Source: Anthostomella pinea | Lineage: Eukaryota > Ascomycota > Sordariomycetes > Xylariales > Xylariaceae | Assembly: GCA_963556695.1 (NCBI GenBank) | Contig: CAUWAG010000008.1 | Location: 1,302,001-1,366,000, forward strand | Direction: 5' to 3' | DNA: 64,000 nt | In this document: positions 1 to 10,344 of the stretch, one piece after another | How the letters are laid out: each line of letters starts with the position of its first letter | Numbering within the stretch: position 1 is the stretch's first letter | Translations under genes and position numbers: made by a program | The notes under the pieces: model-generated | Seen by the model: only the letters and a program-made list of their open reading frames with translations | Told to the model about the DNA's origin: nothing | The model's database searches: none

Positions 1-207
1 TATCACTCCTTCATCGGACACAATGGCCTTCCGCTGCCTCACGTGCCTCAGAATGAACCATTCAATGCGGCACAGTTCGCCGATGGCCTGGTCGGAGAAG
101 CCCATCATGGAAACCACGGGTACCTACCCCGGAATGATCCAATTGACCGGAGCCCTCTTCATCCGTCACCGGACTACCGGTACATGCACCAGGGAGGCGA
201 TGAATGA
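1..207 (+). CDS. 3' end of a gene entering from the left edge (partial)
   Basis: Frame 1 is open from the first base of the window to a TGA at 205-207, giving 68 residues. The peptide is rich in Pro, His, Asn and Asp and has coding-like texture (short stretches such as HNGLPLPHVPQNEP and HPSPDYRYMHQGGDE), as in the disordered C-terminal tail of a regulatory protein. There is no ATG because the gene begins outside the window. I do not recognise the family. The alternative is chance openness: 68 codons without a stop is not decisive alone, but the composition argues for coding. Confidence 0.5.
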   Translation, partial: YHSFIGHNGLPLPHVPQNEPFNAAQFADGLVGEAHHGNHGYLPRNDPIDRSPLHPSPDYRYMHQGGDE

Positions 208-2014
208 GGGGTGGCCTGGTGACCGGCTTCATTAGGGAACCAAACCCGCGCCTCGCTCGACTCCTTGGCGAACGCGGCTCCGAATTGACCTCCCCTAACA
301 TACGATACCGAACTCGTATTGCTCTTCTCTGTTTCAGCGCCTTTCGGGGGACACCGAGACTCAACCATCACGCTCATAAGTCCGGCTAAACCGTCGGCCT
401 TGCACTCATTTCATGCAACCGACTTCCCCGGTCTCGGGTCCACTCCTCTTCAAAAGCCCGGTGTTGGCGGGCTTCTATAGTCCCGCAACCTCTAACTGAC
501 GACAGAGGATCCATACCAATTTTCGATGGAGAGGTAGTCTGTCTTCCAATATTTCTTCATTTTTCTCGAGGCAACTCCACGTTTTAGCGTGCATTTCATT
601 TTTACAAGACCTCTCATCAAGCCATCAGTGGCAGTCGGCAATTTGAACTTTACTTCACGAAGCGAAATGACAGAACGGCGAAAATCACGGCGGGCATGGA
701 AGACTCCCAAATGGACTGGACGGGACGGTGGCTGAATGCTTCTCAATTCCGATACCAATACATGCAGGTTCAGCCCCTGCCGTTGCATATACCTGGCGGC
801 ACAATGTCTTTGCATCAAAATCCAAGCGATACCGGGATGGCTCTTTGACCTTTATTACGACTGATGGGACCTTGTTGGGCCTATTAGGGCTCCATTGCAC
901 GGCGAGGTAACCCCGGCGAGGGTGTGGGATGGTGGTGGTCTGTTTTTTTCTACATCGCGAAACCCCTGAAGATCTCCTTATCATGTCATCACAATGATGT
1001 CTATTCATTTCACCTGTCTTTCTCTCCGTTGCCGATAGATGGTACTCATCTGCACGCTCCGACATTGCGATGTCTCTCTTGGATGTGGAGCAAATAGGGG
1101 CAGGGGTCGCGAGGAGGGGCCTCACTGGGCGAGAACAAAGAGAATGCCAATATACGCTTGCCCAGAATTTGTTTCAGGACGTTTGGTCTGGTCAAAGGAT
1201 GTCGGTTATGGCGTGTGAGCAGCAGATAGGGTCAGAGTGCTACACAACCACTGGGGCGGAGGAGCTATGGTCACATGAGACGTCATACCATCTCTCGCCA
1301 GGACTTAATTGATTACGAGTGCGCAGCAGGATACTTCTGTCTACATCTTGGGCACCGTGAAGTAGATGGTATCGCCGAATGAGCATGTGCATATGGTAGT
1401 CCAGATCAACGAGTTCACGATGTTGATAGTGGTCAGTCGCATACCGAGGCAGTTTGGCATGCACCTGTTCACGAGATAGCTGTACGCCGGCATGCAAGCA
1501 AACTCACGAAATTGGAGACAGGTACTTGCATCAAGAGATGCGAGCGAGCCTTCACGACCTACCGCATTCGGTGCCGCTCACCGCAGGTTCCCAAGAAATC
1601 CAACGCTCGTCCGAAACGCGTGGCGTGGTCCGCCTGCTTCCCCACGATCAGATGGATGGATGGGGTAGATCGATCCGCGAGATCTTGGGTCAGACAGCAG
1701 GGACAGGTACGGTAGTTACTGTACCAGTGACAAATGTGTGAGACGTGACAGGACACAGACACAGGACCAGGTACCCGGGCGGGGCCCCTTTCTTTAACGG
1801 TTCCTCTCAGATTGCACATGCCCCCTCATGAGTACCGCCGTCGTCCTCCTCTTTTCCCGGGAAGGATACCCCCCACAGCACGTAATCACTAATCACGGGC
1901 CGCATGATGAGTGTCACGCGAGGCAGAAGCAAGCTTATGTGGATACTCACGATGCCTGCTTGTCTGCAGCTGCGCCGCAACGACGCGCTGGTCTGTCTGC
2001 CAAGGATACCCACG

Positions 2015-2043
2015 CAGACAGACAGACAGACAGACAGACAGAC
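2015..2043. repeat. (CAGA)n microsatellite
   Basis: Just over seven perfect copies of CAGA. Its first ten bases are the exact reverse complement of the ten bases at 1991-2000, so the 5' part could fold into a 10-bp stem with a loop of about 13 nt. Confidence 0.95.
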
Positions 2044-2381
2044 GCAAGAGCCAAAAGTAGGGCTGGGTCTCTGCCGGCCGCTGGGAATAATTCCATCTCG
2101 GACTGGGTTACTACCGAGGAAGATCAGATCCAAAGAGACTAACTTATTTGGCAGGGCTACCTGGCAGGCAGTAGGCAGGGCAGGCCTGATAAGAACGGCG
2201 TCTACGATAGGAAATGCATACGACTGATCATATGTCAGATTCTGCGATGAAAAATCGCAGGAGGAGGATTGATGGGATTTTCTTCATCGGGTCCTCCCCC
2301 TCCCCCACTTCTGTGCATGGCGAGTTCCATACCTCATTTGGACTCCAGACAGATGCCTCCCAGGCCCGCAGTTCTCTCGGT

Positions 2382-2409
2382 GCTTGATGCTTGATGCCTG
2401 ATGCCTGAT
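2382..2409. repeat. Four-copy 7-bp tandem repeat (GCYTGAT)
   Basis: Four head-to-tail copies: two of GCTTGAT followed by two of GCCTGAT. It is a minisatellite-type slippage product in non-coding DNA, with no visible role. Confidence 0.9.
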
Positions 2410-5229
2410 GCTTCTACAGACGCAACTCAACCGCACTGCGAGGCCGCCACGAGGGGATTGTGACTCTGTGAGACCATCAGCGTGAGACGCACTCCACAGA
2501 TCAGCGGAGATCTAATATCTATCTAGATCGGGAGCAGATCCCGGGGTCTCGATCGCCCCCCATTTTGCCCCCACAATCCTTTTCCTGCGGCCCTACTTGG
2601 AGAACCTGTCATGGTACGACGATGTCCAGGACCCCAGCCACGCGCAGCAATCAGGCCATGATGATCTTCCCGCTGGCAGGCAGGGGACAGGCCTGCCGGC
2701 ACGGTCTCGATGAGGGGTTTCCGGATTCTGCCTTGGCCGCTTGGGCTGCTGTCGTGGTGTTTTTTGCTTATTCCTGGAGGACGTGCAAGCCGCAGTGACG
2801 ATGCGACTTCTTTTCGCAGTGCAGGGTCGAATATGGTCAGACGCGTCTCAGGTGGTCTGAGAACCCCCATCGCTTTGACCTGGCAAAGTGGAAAACCCAT
2901 TCAGCTAGGATAACATAGGTACCTAGGCAGACCCTGAGAAGAAGCCCCCTGATCCCAGTGCGGAAGTAAAGTACCTAGATATCGTGACTCCCCGATGTTA
3001 GCACTTGATACGCTCTTCGCTCACGCGCCCCGGTGTTTCGACGAGGCACACGCGCACGCACGAACTGGCTGACGGGGCATCCACCGGCCATCGTTACGCA
3101 TCGGCAGGCCGCATCAGTCCGACCTCTACCTTCTCCATTCCATCTCATCCCTCCCCTCCACCCACGTTCTCATGTCCTCGACCGAGGCAGGTATACCCCG
3201 GCGTAGCACCGCACAGTGGAGTCCGCGCGGCAATCCGCACACCCCCCATGCAGCCGGCTGCCTCCCCCGGCGGCAGAGGCAGCGGTCTGGCAGCGGGTAA
3301 TCCCCTTGGTGATCACTGATGAACGGTGGATGGCATATTGGCGTGGGGCGCAGGGGGGATATTGCCGTCGTCGCACCGCAGCAGCGGAGGGTAGCTACAG
3401 TTGCGTGGTGTGGGGGCGGGCCCCTTTTCCTTTGCAGACGGTGTCTCTCTTTTTTGTTCTGCAGACCCTGTTCCGGGTACCCGGTTCTCAGATTCCGGTT
3501 ACCTCAGATGAGATGGACGGAAGGTTGTTTGCTTGCCGTTCATATGGGTGGCTGGCTAACTGGCGCGGGTTCACGCATAGACCGCGCTTGGCTCGGAATG
3601 CGGGATTTCGGTTTCTTTGTCGTCGTGTATTGGGTTTCTCCAGCGCTTCGGCAGCCGATGTGGCAGGCAGGCAGGCGCTGGGATGGGCCTGCCGCCTGCA
3701 TGCCTTTCTTTGTTCATGTCGTTTGGATGAAGCAAGATGAGCCACTCTCATCGAAAGACCTCCGCCATAGCCACTCTACCACTACGCAGGCGCGGCGGAC
3801 ACAAACGGGACAGGGGTAGAAGAGCCAGCCAGCTGTTGCGCTTTCCGTCTGTTGATAAAACCTCCTGCCCTTGCTCAGCGACGGCATGACCGGAATTGCC
3901 GCGAGCTCCCGGAGCCTGGGAGCACCCTTGGACGCATGATCCCGGACCGTTTGACGTTGACTTGAGGCAAACTGCCGTCGGGCGGGCCAGGCGTGCAGCA
4001 TCCCCGGCTGCAGGACCAACTGTCCTGTCCATTCTCGACCATGATGAGAAAAAGAATAAAGCAAACATCAGATTCGACTATGCGAGGCGGTTATCCACCT
4101 CGAAGGGGTTGCATACATACCTGTTACAGTGTTACTGTTGCCATTTGGGGTAGCTCGGTCGGTAGGTCGGTATGTAGGTTTGATATACCGCTGCTCTTCA
4201 CGTGTAACGCGCGCAGAGTTACGATTAGGTTCTGATGAAGTCATGCCATCGTGGGAGGGATGATGTGTGGCACGGTGACACGGCGCGAGGATCACACGCC
4301 ACACACAGGCTGCAGTACCGGGCGGCCTGCATGCCTCCCGGTAAACACCCTGGTAAGTCGCCGATTGCCAATACCACACCTGTTATAAGGGCATGGGTTC
4401 GGACTTCACGTCTGTCGCGAGGCTCCTTCACGACGTTGCTTGACACCGCGCCATGAGATCTTGCTTGGCCAATCATGGATGGGGTTCTCGGTGTTTGTCA
4501 GAGCTGCGTGAGATTTCTGTGCAAGGCGCGCGGTTTCCGCGACTGTACCTAGCTGTCTCGTAGGCGGTGGTGGTTCGTCGTTGGTCAGCCTTGCATCATC
4601 ACCATCGAAGCTCGTCGACGAGGCTGCGGACACAGACTCCTTGACTCGAGAGACAGCTGAATAAGGCGCTTTGGTCAATTTACGAATCAAAGCCCACGTG
4701 TTTCTTGGGAAGGCTACTTTCAGATTCGCTATGGACGTGAAGCAGTCTCGTCATGGAGATATCGAGGGTTGACAGTGTGACTACTTACGCTGGAACCATT
4801 CCATTAGTGACTGTCCTGGTTTGGGACACTATCCTGCTCTTCAACGCTCTTGACTCGGCCCAGGGAGCTTGGTTGGCAATCGGGCTTTCACATCGTGACA
4901 TGCATACCATTTTCTGCTGTGCTCGTTGGGAGAGACCTGGGAATTATACGTGACGTTTGAATGCTTTTGACCTCATTGCGATGGCTGGGACTTGTCGAGA
5001 CTACGCGGCAGCGACGGACAGCGAAGCAGACCAGGATAAACTCAATCTCACATGAATTTGGTAGTGAACACAGTCATCGTTCACGACTGAGCCCGGCCTC
5101 TTCAGTAAGAAGACTGGGGTGTATGGAATATGAGGTTTGCTCAATCCGTGAAGCTGTATCGTAGGATGTTGGCAATTAACACGTTATAGTGGCGCAATGC
5201 TTGACTGTAGACTTTGGTGAGACCAGGCT

Positions 5230-7035
5230 TCACCGCAGCATCTCACCACCACGGAGTGGTTCCAGCCGCAAGAGACACTTCTTCGCCCGTGGTTGCGATG
5301 ATATCAACAAGTCAGAGATCTCCATGTCCTCTTCGGTCATCGACCCGTCGGGAAGGGTAGTGTAGCGCGAGTACACGTCAATAAGTAGGGTCTTCATCTC
5401 TGCCAGAGCAAGACTACGGCAGGGTTCGTTAAGACATTCGTGACGACTCTTGATAGGGGCTGTCCACTTACTGTTTCCCAATGCAGCCTCGTCCGCCGCT
5501 AGCAAAGGCGAAGAAGAGCCGCTTCCGGTCCAGCTCCCCCTTTTCCTCGAGCCACCGGTCCGGGTTGAACAACTCGGGTTCGGGAAACACGGCCTGGTCG
5601 ATCCGGTGGGCGGAGTAGGCCTGACAGCTGACTATCGTCTTCTCCGGGATGGGGTAGCCGTCGATGGTGCGGCCTCCAGGGGGCACGTATCGCGGCAGAG
5701 ACATCGGAATCGCTGGGAAGCACCTCAGACCCTCCGAGACGACCGCATCCAGGTACGGCAGCTTGTCAAAGGCCATGCCGGAATTGGCCAGGATCTCCTG
5801 CTGCAGCCGGCGCTGGACGGACATGGAGCGCGGCTGTGATAGCTTCCACATGAGGAAGCATAATGCGTCGCCGGTGGTGTCGATACCGGCAGCCATGTGA
5901 TCTAAACATTCTGCCGCCATATCCATATGATCCAAGCCGTAGCTCTTGTCCTGCATACGGTGCAGGAGAGTGAATTGGTCCGATCCTGTTTTCTGACAGG
6001 CCGATATCACCAGGTCGTCTGCTAGTGGTGTCTCCCTCGGCTTCGCGAAGACGGATAGGATATTGCCAATGAGCTCATGGAGCGTGGGATTGTAGTATTC
6101 CACAAGACGATCTAGAGTCGTCAGGGACAAGCTTTGAGGCATGGTCTTTGGAGCATCCACTCACTCTGGAGGCTATCATCGAAAGTGACCTGCTTCATGA
6201 CCTCTTCATCCTTTGGGTCGCGGAGGGAATCCGAACCATAGGGATGGAACAAGTGATGGGTAACCCCATCAAATGCGTAGTCGTGTAGACCTAGACGTTG
6301 TCAGCCCCGCCAACACAGCGCTTTACGTCTCTTGACCTTACATATCTAGGTGCGGATTAGTGACTGATCGGCTGAAGAGCAATATGCATGCGTAACTCAC
6401 AAACACATCTATACTTCCGCCAACCGATCTTGAGCATCGCTCGATGAACCGTCCCGAGCGCTCCTTGATTCCATCGAGCGAACTCGATTTCATGATGTTC
6501 GTGTTTGCGTACCGATCCGCAAGGATTCTCTTCCTCCGAGCATGCTGCTCATGTCAGGCCTTTGAGGGAATATGACGGGTATCATGGATGGTCTCTCACA
6601 TCTTCCTTGTTCAAAGTGCTGAACATAGTCCTGGGATAAATGTCAGCCCATCTGAACACCCCAAAGGACAGGACCGGGTGAGAAGGCACTCTTCAAGCAA
6701 CCATACCTTCTGCCATATACCATGAACAGGTCGTAAAACTCGGTCTTGTCATAACCGCTCCCACCCGATCCATATATCTCTTTCACACCCTCCAGCGAGG
6801 CGAACGAGACCTCGTTCGGTGCTATCCGCACTACGGGTCCATACTTGAGGTGAAGACTGTGGATATATCTCGTGCGATTGGCCCGGAACTCGTGGTACTT
6901 GAGCACCCACGAAGTAAACAGCGTCAAGGTCGGACCGGGAAGCTTGCGCAGGGGAGAAGAGATGCACTGCCAGACGTACACGGCGCCCAGCACGAGGCAG
7001 GTCGACGCCAGGAAGAAGGGGTTCAGGAGCAGCAT
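5230..7035 (-). CDS. Cytochrome P450 monooxygenase
   Basis: A microsomal haem-thiolate monooxygenase of 485 residues when spliced. Exons read by hand: 6707-7035, 6600-6630, 6401-6544, 6342-6345 (4 nt), 6165-6290, 5472-6111, 5230-5413. All six introns are GT-AG, and the total length is an exact multiple of three. Visible features: N-terminal membrane anchor followed by a Pro-rich hinge (LRKLPGP); I-helix AAGIDTT; K-helix ExxR (SEGLRCFP); PERF-like NPDRW; haem loop FASGGRGCIG with the cysteine ligand; and the expected L-helix (LALAEMKTLL) after the last intron. No hallmark residue is missing and the length is normal. No biosynthetic core enzyme lies nearby, so the substrate is unknown. The next genes on this strand are small and unrelated. 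The family call is firm; the CYP family is not assigned. Confidence 0.93.
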
Positions 7036-7402
7036 GTTGTCTGATTGACGTTACACTGTTGCTTCTCAACACTTCAGTTCCAACTCACTGAGAGGGAAAA
7101 TACTACTCAGTGGCTCAGATGGCAACGACATTGTTCAGACGAGATGGGTTGAAGTCGGCTATCTAACCTTTGACGCTTGAGTTTTGGTGGTTATCAGTGT
7201 GGGGCTTCAATTGGGGGGTTGCGAAGTCGGCAATAGTGAGCACAGTCACTAAAACCCATCTCGGAATCTCAATCCCTCCAACCATTGAAGCTTTCTCATC
7301 AATCAAACTAAGGTCTTTTCAATCCGCCTAGCTGGTGCGATCTACAGTTGTAAAGGCTCATAGAATTACAGAAGAGAATGACATCTCATCGAAGCTATTT
7401 GA
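7036..7402. other. Gene-free spacer between the P450 and the Cys-rich gene
   Basis: This is the presumed P450 promoter and 5' leader, plus the 3' end of the next minus-strand gene. No recognised regulatory site and no coding frame. Confidence 0.5.
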
Positions 7403-7740
7403 TCAAAGCTCGTCCTTGCCCTTGGGACTGCCACCCTTCGCTGCCCCGCCGCCGCCGCCGGCACCACCACCAAACCAGCTCGTCAGCCAAGAGAGCCCGG
7501 GAATCTCGAAACTGGCCGCCGGCGGGTAGGCTTTGCCGTTGATCATGACTGGCGGTTCGCAAGTGCACCACTGGTCCTCCGGGACGCCAGAGAGCGCCGA
7601 AGGGATGTGCGATCCGCAGCCGCGCCAGGACTTCTTCGCTGCCAGCTGTCAGAACCATGATGAGTTTGCGGGGGGCCGGAGGGCGGAGGGCGGAGGGCGG
7701 GTCACCCACAGCAGGTTGGGCACGTTGCCCCGTAGCACAT
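7403..7740 (-). CDS. 88-residue Cys-rich protein ending in KDEL
   Basis: Two exons (7710-7740 and 7403-7638) joined by a 71-nt GT-AG intron give 88 residues. The N-terminal half carries four Cys pairs or singles in the order MCYGATCPTC, SW-GCG-H, and WCTC. I associate this CxxC...W-GCG-H...CxC arrangement with a family of tiny fungal proteins of unknown function and, by inference, with zinc binding. The C-terminal half is Gly-rich (GGGAGGGGG) and ends exactly in KDEL. There is no N-terminal hydrophobic signal peptide, so the KDEL is unlikely to act as an ER-retrieval signal unless another start exists. The splice choice is supported because it alone restores the Cys motif frame. Confidence 0.75.
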
Positions 7741-8155
7741 CTCCAAGGACAGAGGCTTCGATTCCGTGGTGTTGATTATTATGCTGGGTATGATGATTGA
7801 TGGATTGGTGATAAAGAATTGAAAAGTGCAAGAGAAACTGTCCGAGGAAAGACGCGGTTTTGAGCTGGGGGTCGCTGGTGGTCGCCGGCGCACAGTGACG
7901 CGGTCAGCGATGCGAGCACTAACGAGGTTGTCCGATCTCATCCAGTCGCCGACCTCACTCTGACCGGCCACCGCCCGGCTCGCAGGTCCAAAGCCCGAAA
8001 GCTGGCCGCTGACTTGAAACGCGATTCAGCATTCCGAAGTTCGCCGGTCCAACAGCCCCCAACAATCGCGCTGTAACGTTCTGTGCAGATGTACTTTTTT
8101 GAATCCCCCAGCCTCATCGAATCGACTGACGAAGACATCAGCAAAGTGTCCACCT
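7741..8155. other. Gene-free spacer
   Basis: Upstream region of the Cys-rich gene. Only short, non-family-like frames are open on both strands, and no regulatory element could be named. Confidence 0.4.
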
Positions 8156-8446
8156 TCACGACCTCTGGCTCCTCATCCTGAGCTCCCATTCATCGCGTTT
8201 GGCGGCGATGCGTCTCGCATCCCACAGGTCTTGTACAGAGCGCAGAGTCCCAATGCCACCAACCAAAAACAGAAAGCCTCGCGATGCTCGCAGCACGCCA
8301 GGCCGGGCGAATTTCCTGACGACCAGATAGACGACGCCCATAATCACCGGCCATGTCATTACCGCTACGCGCGGATGTTTTATGAGGGACAGTTCATCCT
8401 TTCTGGGCTTCCGTGGAGGGATGCGGGAGGCGTCGGCGAGGGACAT
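8156..8446 (-). CDS. Small hypothetical membrane protein (96 aa)
   Basis: A single uninterrupted frame starting at an ATG. A polar N-terminus is followed by one clear hydrophobic segment around residues 30-46 (TWPVIMGVVYLVV) and a second, weaker one around 57-66 (RGFLFLVGGIG), then a basic, charged C-terminal helix (LWDARRIAAKRDEWE). The pattern suggests a one- or two-span membrane protein with a cytosolic basic tail. I do not recognise the family. It lies between other minus-strand genes. Expression is unproven, but the composition is protein-like. Confidence 0.5.
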   Translation of the reverse strand: MSLADASRIPPRKPRKDELSLIKHPRVAVMTWPVIMGVVYLVVRKFARPGVLRASRGFLFLVGGIGTLRSVQDLWDARRIAAKRDEWELRMRSQRS

Positions 8447-8887
8447 CTTGACGCGTCGCGGTGAACGGGCTCCAGCCGATGTGTTCTGGCTGTCCGAACC
8501 ACCAAGTCAGTCAGGGGAGTCAGGGGTGTAAATCCTCAGTTTATTGTAAACTATACTATCTTCCCGATTTGAACACAGTATGCACAGTATGTTCGTAGCC
8601 ATTCGTTCGCAAGCAAGGGAGAGTTGAGACAACCATGCAGCTAATAGTTGACTGTCACATCAGGCGGGTCTTCCCGTCCTGAGTTTTACCTGACAGGTTG
8701 GGATAATTGCGCCTCATAAATAACATCTGTCCCAATCCCACAACACCAGCATGCTTCACTCGTGTCCATAGGTACTCATATCCGAAGACAATATCTAGGT
8801 AGATAAGCCTCCAAGTCTTCTGGTGGCCCAACTGTCCAACAATAGAAGCCATGCCTAAGGACTACGGAATCGACATGCCTCCCAGCC
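8447..8887. other. Gene-free spacer
   Basis: Probable promoter of the small membrane protein and 3' flank of the esterase. No site could be named. Confidence 0.4.
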
Positions 8888-9953
8888 TCATGTGATGCTC
8901 TGCAAGAACTGCACAACCGTATTTGCCAGCCATTTCTCCGCTTCCGGCTCCTCCACGCGATGGCCAGCTCCCGGAGTGATGCCCGACAGCTCGCTGGCGA
9001 TACCCGGCCGGCATAGGCTTCTCCAGTGCTGCACAAGTCCCTCCTTGTCCACGGACTTGGGCACATACTCGTCATTGCCCGAATGAAGGATCATGATAGG
9101 CTTGTCCACGCGTTGCCAGTACGGCCCAGCCACGTCGTCCGTCAGACTGGGCGAGAAGTAGTTGTCCTCGCCGCTACCAGTCCAATGTCAGCAAGCAGAC
9201 TGACTAGCAGATGAGAGACTCAACATATGATGGAAGACCTACTCGATTGCAGCAAGTGCGTACCATCGCCACGCAGAAATTGGTGTTTTCGCGAACGAGG
9301 CCGGGAGGTGTTCGAGTGGCATCCGCTCGTGCCCCTTTCCGGCGGCAAAGAGATCCCTTGCTGCCTTCAAGCTCTCCTCGAGTCTGGCTTCGCCCATTTC
9401 CTCCGTCAGTGCGTCTCTATCGCAGACGGGGGCTTGCAGGATGTAGCCGTCTACAGGCGCCGCATTGTGGTCGGGAGACGTGTATTCCATGCAGTCCTGC
9501 CATTTTGTTAGCCCTTGCCCCATACATCGTTGGGAGCAATAGGGATGGGGGATTCGTGACAACCGACAAAACTCAGTGTATCGGAAACAGCAAGGAGCAT
9601 ACCTGAGTACCGGTCGAGTGTCCCATGAGCACGACCTTCTCCTTCCCAATACTCCGGAGGTACTCCACCAGTGCCGAGATGTCAGCGACATCGTCGACCA
9701 GGCGTGCGAATCCGAAGCCCAGAAAGGAGCTCTTCAGTCTGAACTCGAAGACGGAGAAGCTGAGCTCGGGTCTCGCCTCGAGGCGCTTGGCGATTGCTCG
9801 CGGGTATGGCACGGTGTGAGGTCCGTCACCGAGGCCTCCGATGAAAACGAGGGCGTTCTTTGCGTTCGCCAGGCCGATCTCGTATGAGCATGCGTGAGGC
9901 GTGGGCGATTGGAAGGGGTGCACCGTTGTGGTGAAGGTCCCCAAAGACGGCAT
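8888..9953 (-). CDS. DUF1749 alpha/beta-hydrolase (SidJ-like esterase family)
   Basis: Three exons (9603-9953, 9264-9496, 8888-9173) with GT-AG introns give 289 residues, the usual size of this family. The alpha/beta-hydrolase catalytic set is visible: nucleophile elbow GHSTGTQ, acid in HSGNDEY, and base in GAGHRV. The N-terminal half shows the conserved LVFIGGLGDG strand-loop. The family (DUF1749/UPF0613) includes fungal SidJ, an intracellular esterase that opens fusarinine-type siderophores. Whether this copy does so is inference, and no siderophore gene lies in the window. It has no signal peptide, so it is probably cytosolic. The start is set at the methionine at 9953; an in-frame ATG at 10019 would add 22 residues unlike the family. 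Confidence 0.88.
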
Positions 9954-10344
9954 GGTGAATTGTTGTGCAAATCTTGCCTGTAAAAGTAGAAGATCAAAAA
10001 TGGGTGATGGATTTTTCAAAGATCGCTGCAGAACATGGCCTCAGTTTTGGAAATTGAGGCCTTTTGTTGGTGCACGATGTCAGATGTTCGGTGATTGCGG
10101 CGCTGTAACTGTGGCGAAGGTTTGGGCGGTTGGAGGCCTGAAAATTGAAGCTCCAGCTCATGTCGGGTGGAGGGTGGAGGTGACGTCGGACGAAGCTTCA
10201 TCTTTCTCCCGACAATTCACGAACCTTCACGATTATTCAGGTAGACCAGAAAGCCGACTGTTCAATCTTGCTTACTGAGCTCTGCAGGTGCTGCATCAAC
10301 CAGATCACATTTGCCCTGAGAAGAGACGATGGAACGGTGTCGAG
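9954..10344. promoter_or_regulatory. Divergent promoter region between the esterase and TTI1
   Basis: 391 bp separate the two divergent start codons and must hold both promoters. An out-of-frame ATG at 10329 opens a 15-codon ORF that ends at 10376, overlapping the TTI1 start. No named binding site was recognised. Confidence 0.5.

Larger units (their letters stand above)
208..5229. other. Long stretch with no recognisable gene
   Basis: About 5 kb lies between two stop codons that face each other (the partial gene on the left, the P450 on the right). Only short ORFs occur, none with family-like sequence. It contains microsatellites, several polypyrimidine tracts (for example around 3430-3465, with two TTTGCAG/TCTGCAG-like acceptor sites) and GC-rich simple sequence. 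It could hold long 3' UTRs, a non-coding transcript or a fast-evolving gene I cannot see. Confidence 0.5.

Noticed and set aside
3216..3819. Two overlapping 170-codon plus-strand ORFs
   Set aside because: Low-complexity Cys/Arg/Trp-rich translations in a polypyrimidine and CpG-rich stretch; no family-like sequence and they exclude each other.
5230..10019. A secondary-metabolite gene cluster around the P450
   Set aside because: No synthase, terpene cyclase, transporter or transcription factor is adjacent; neighbours are a Cys-rich mini-protein, a membrane protein and a DUF1749 esterase.
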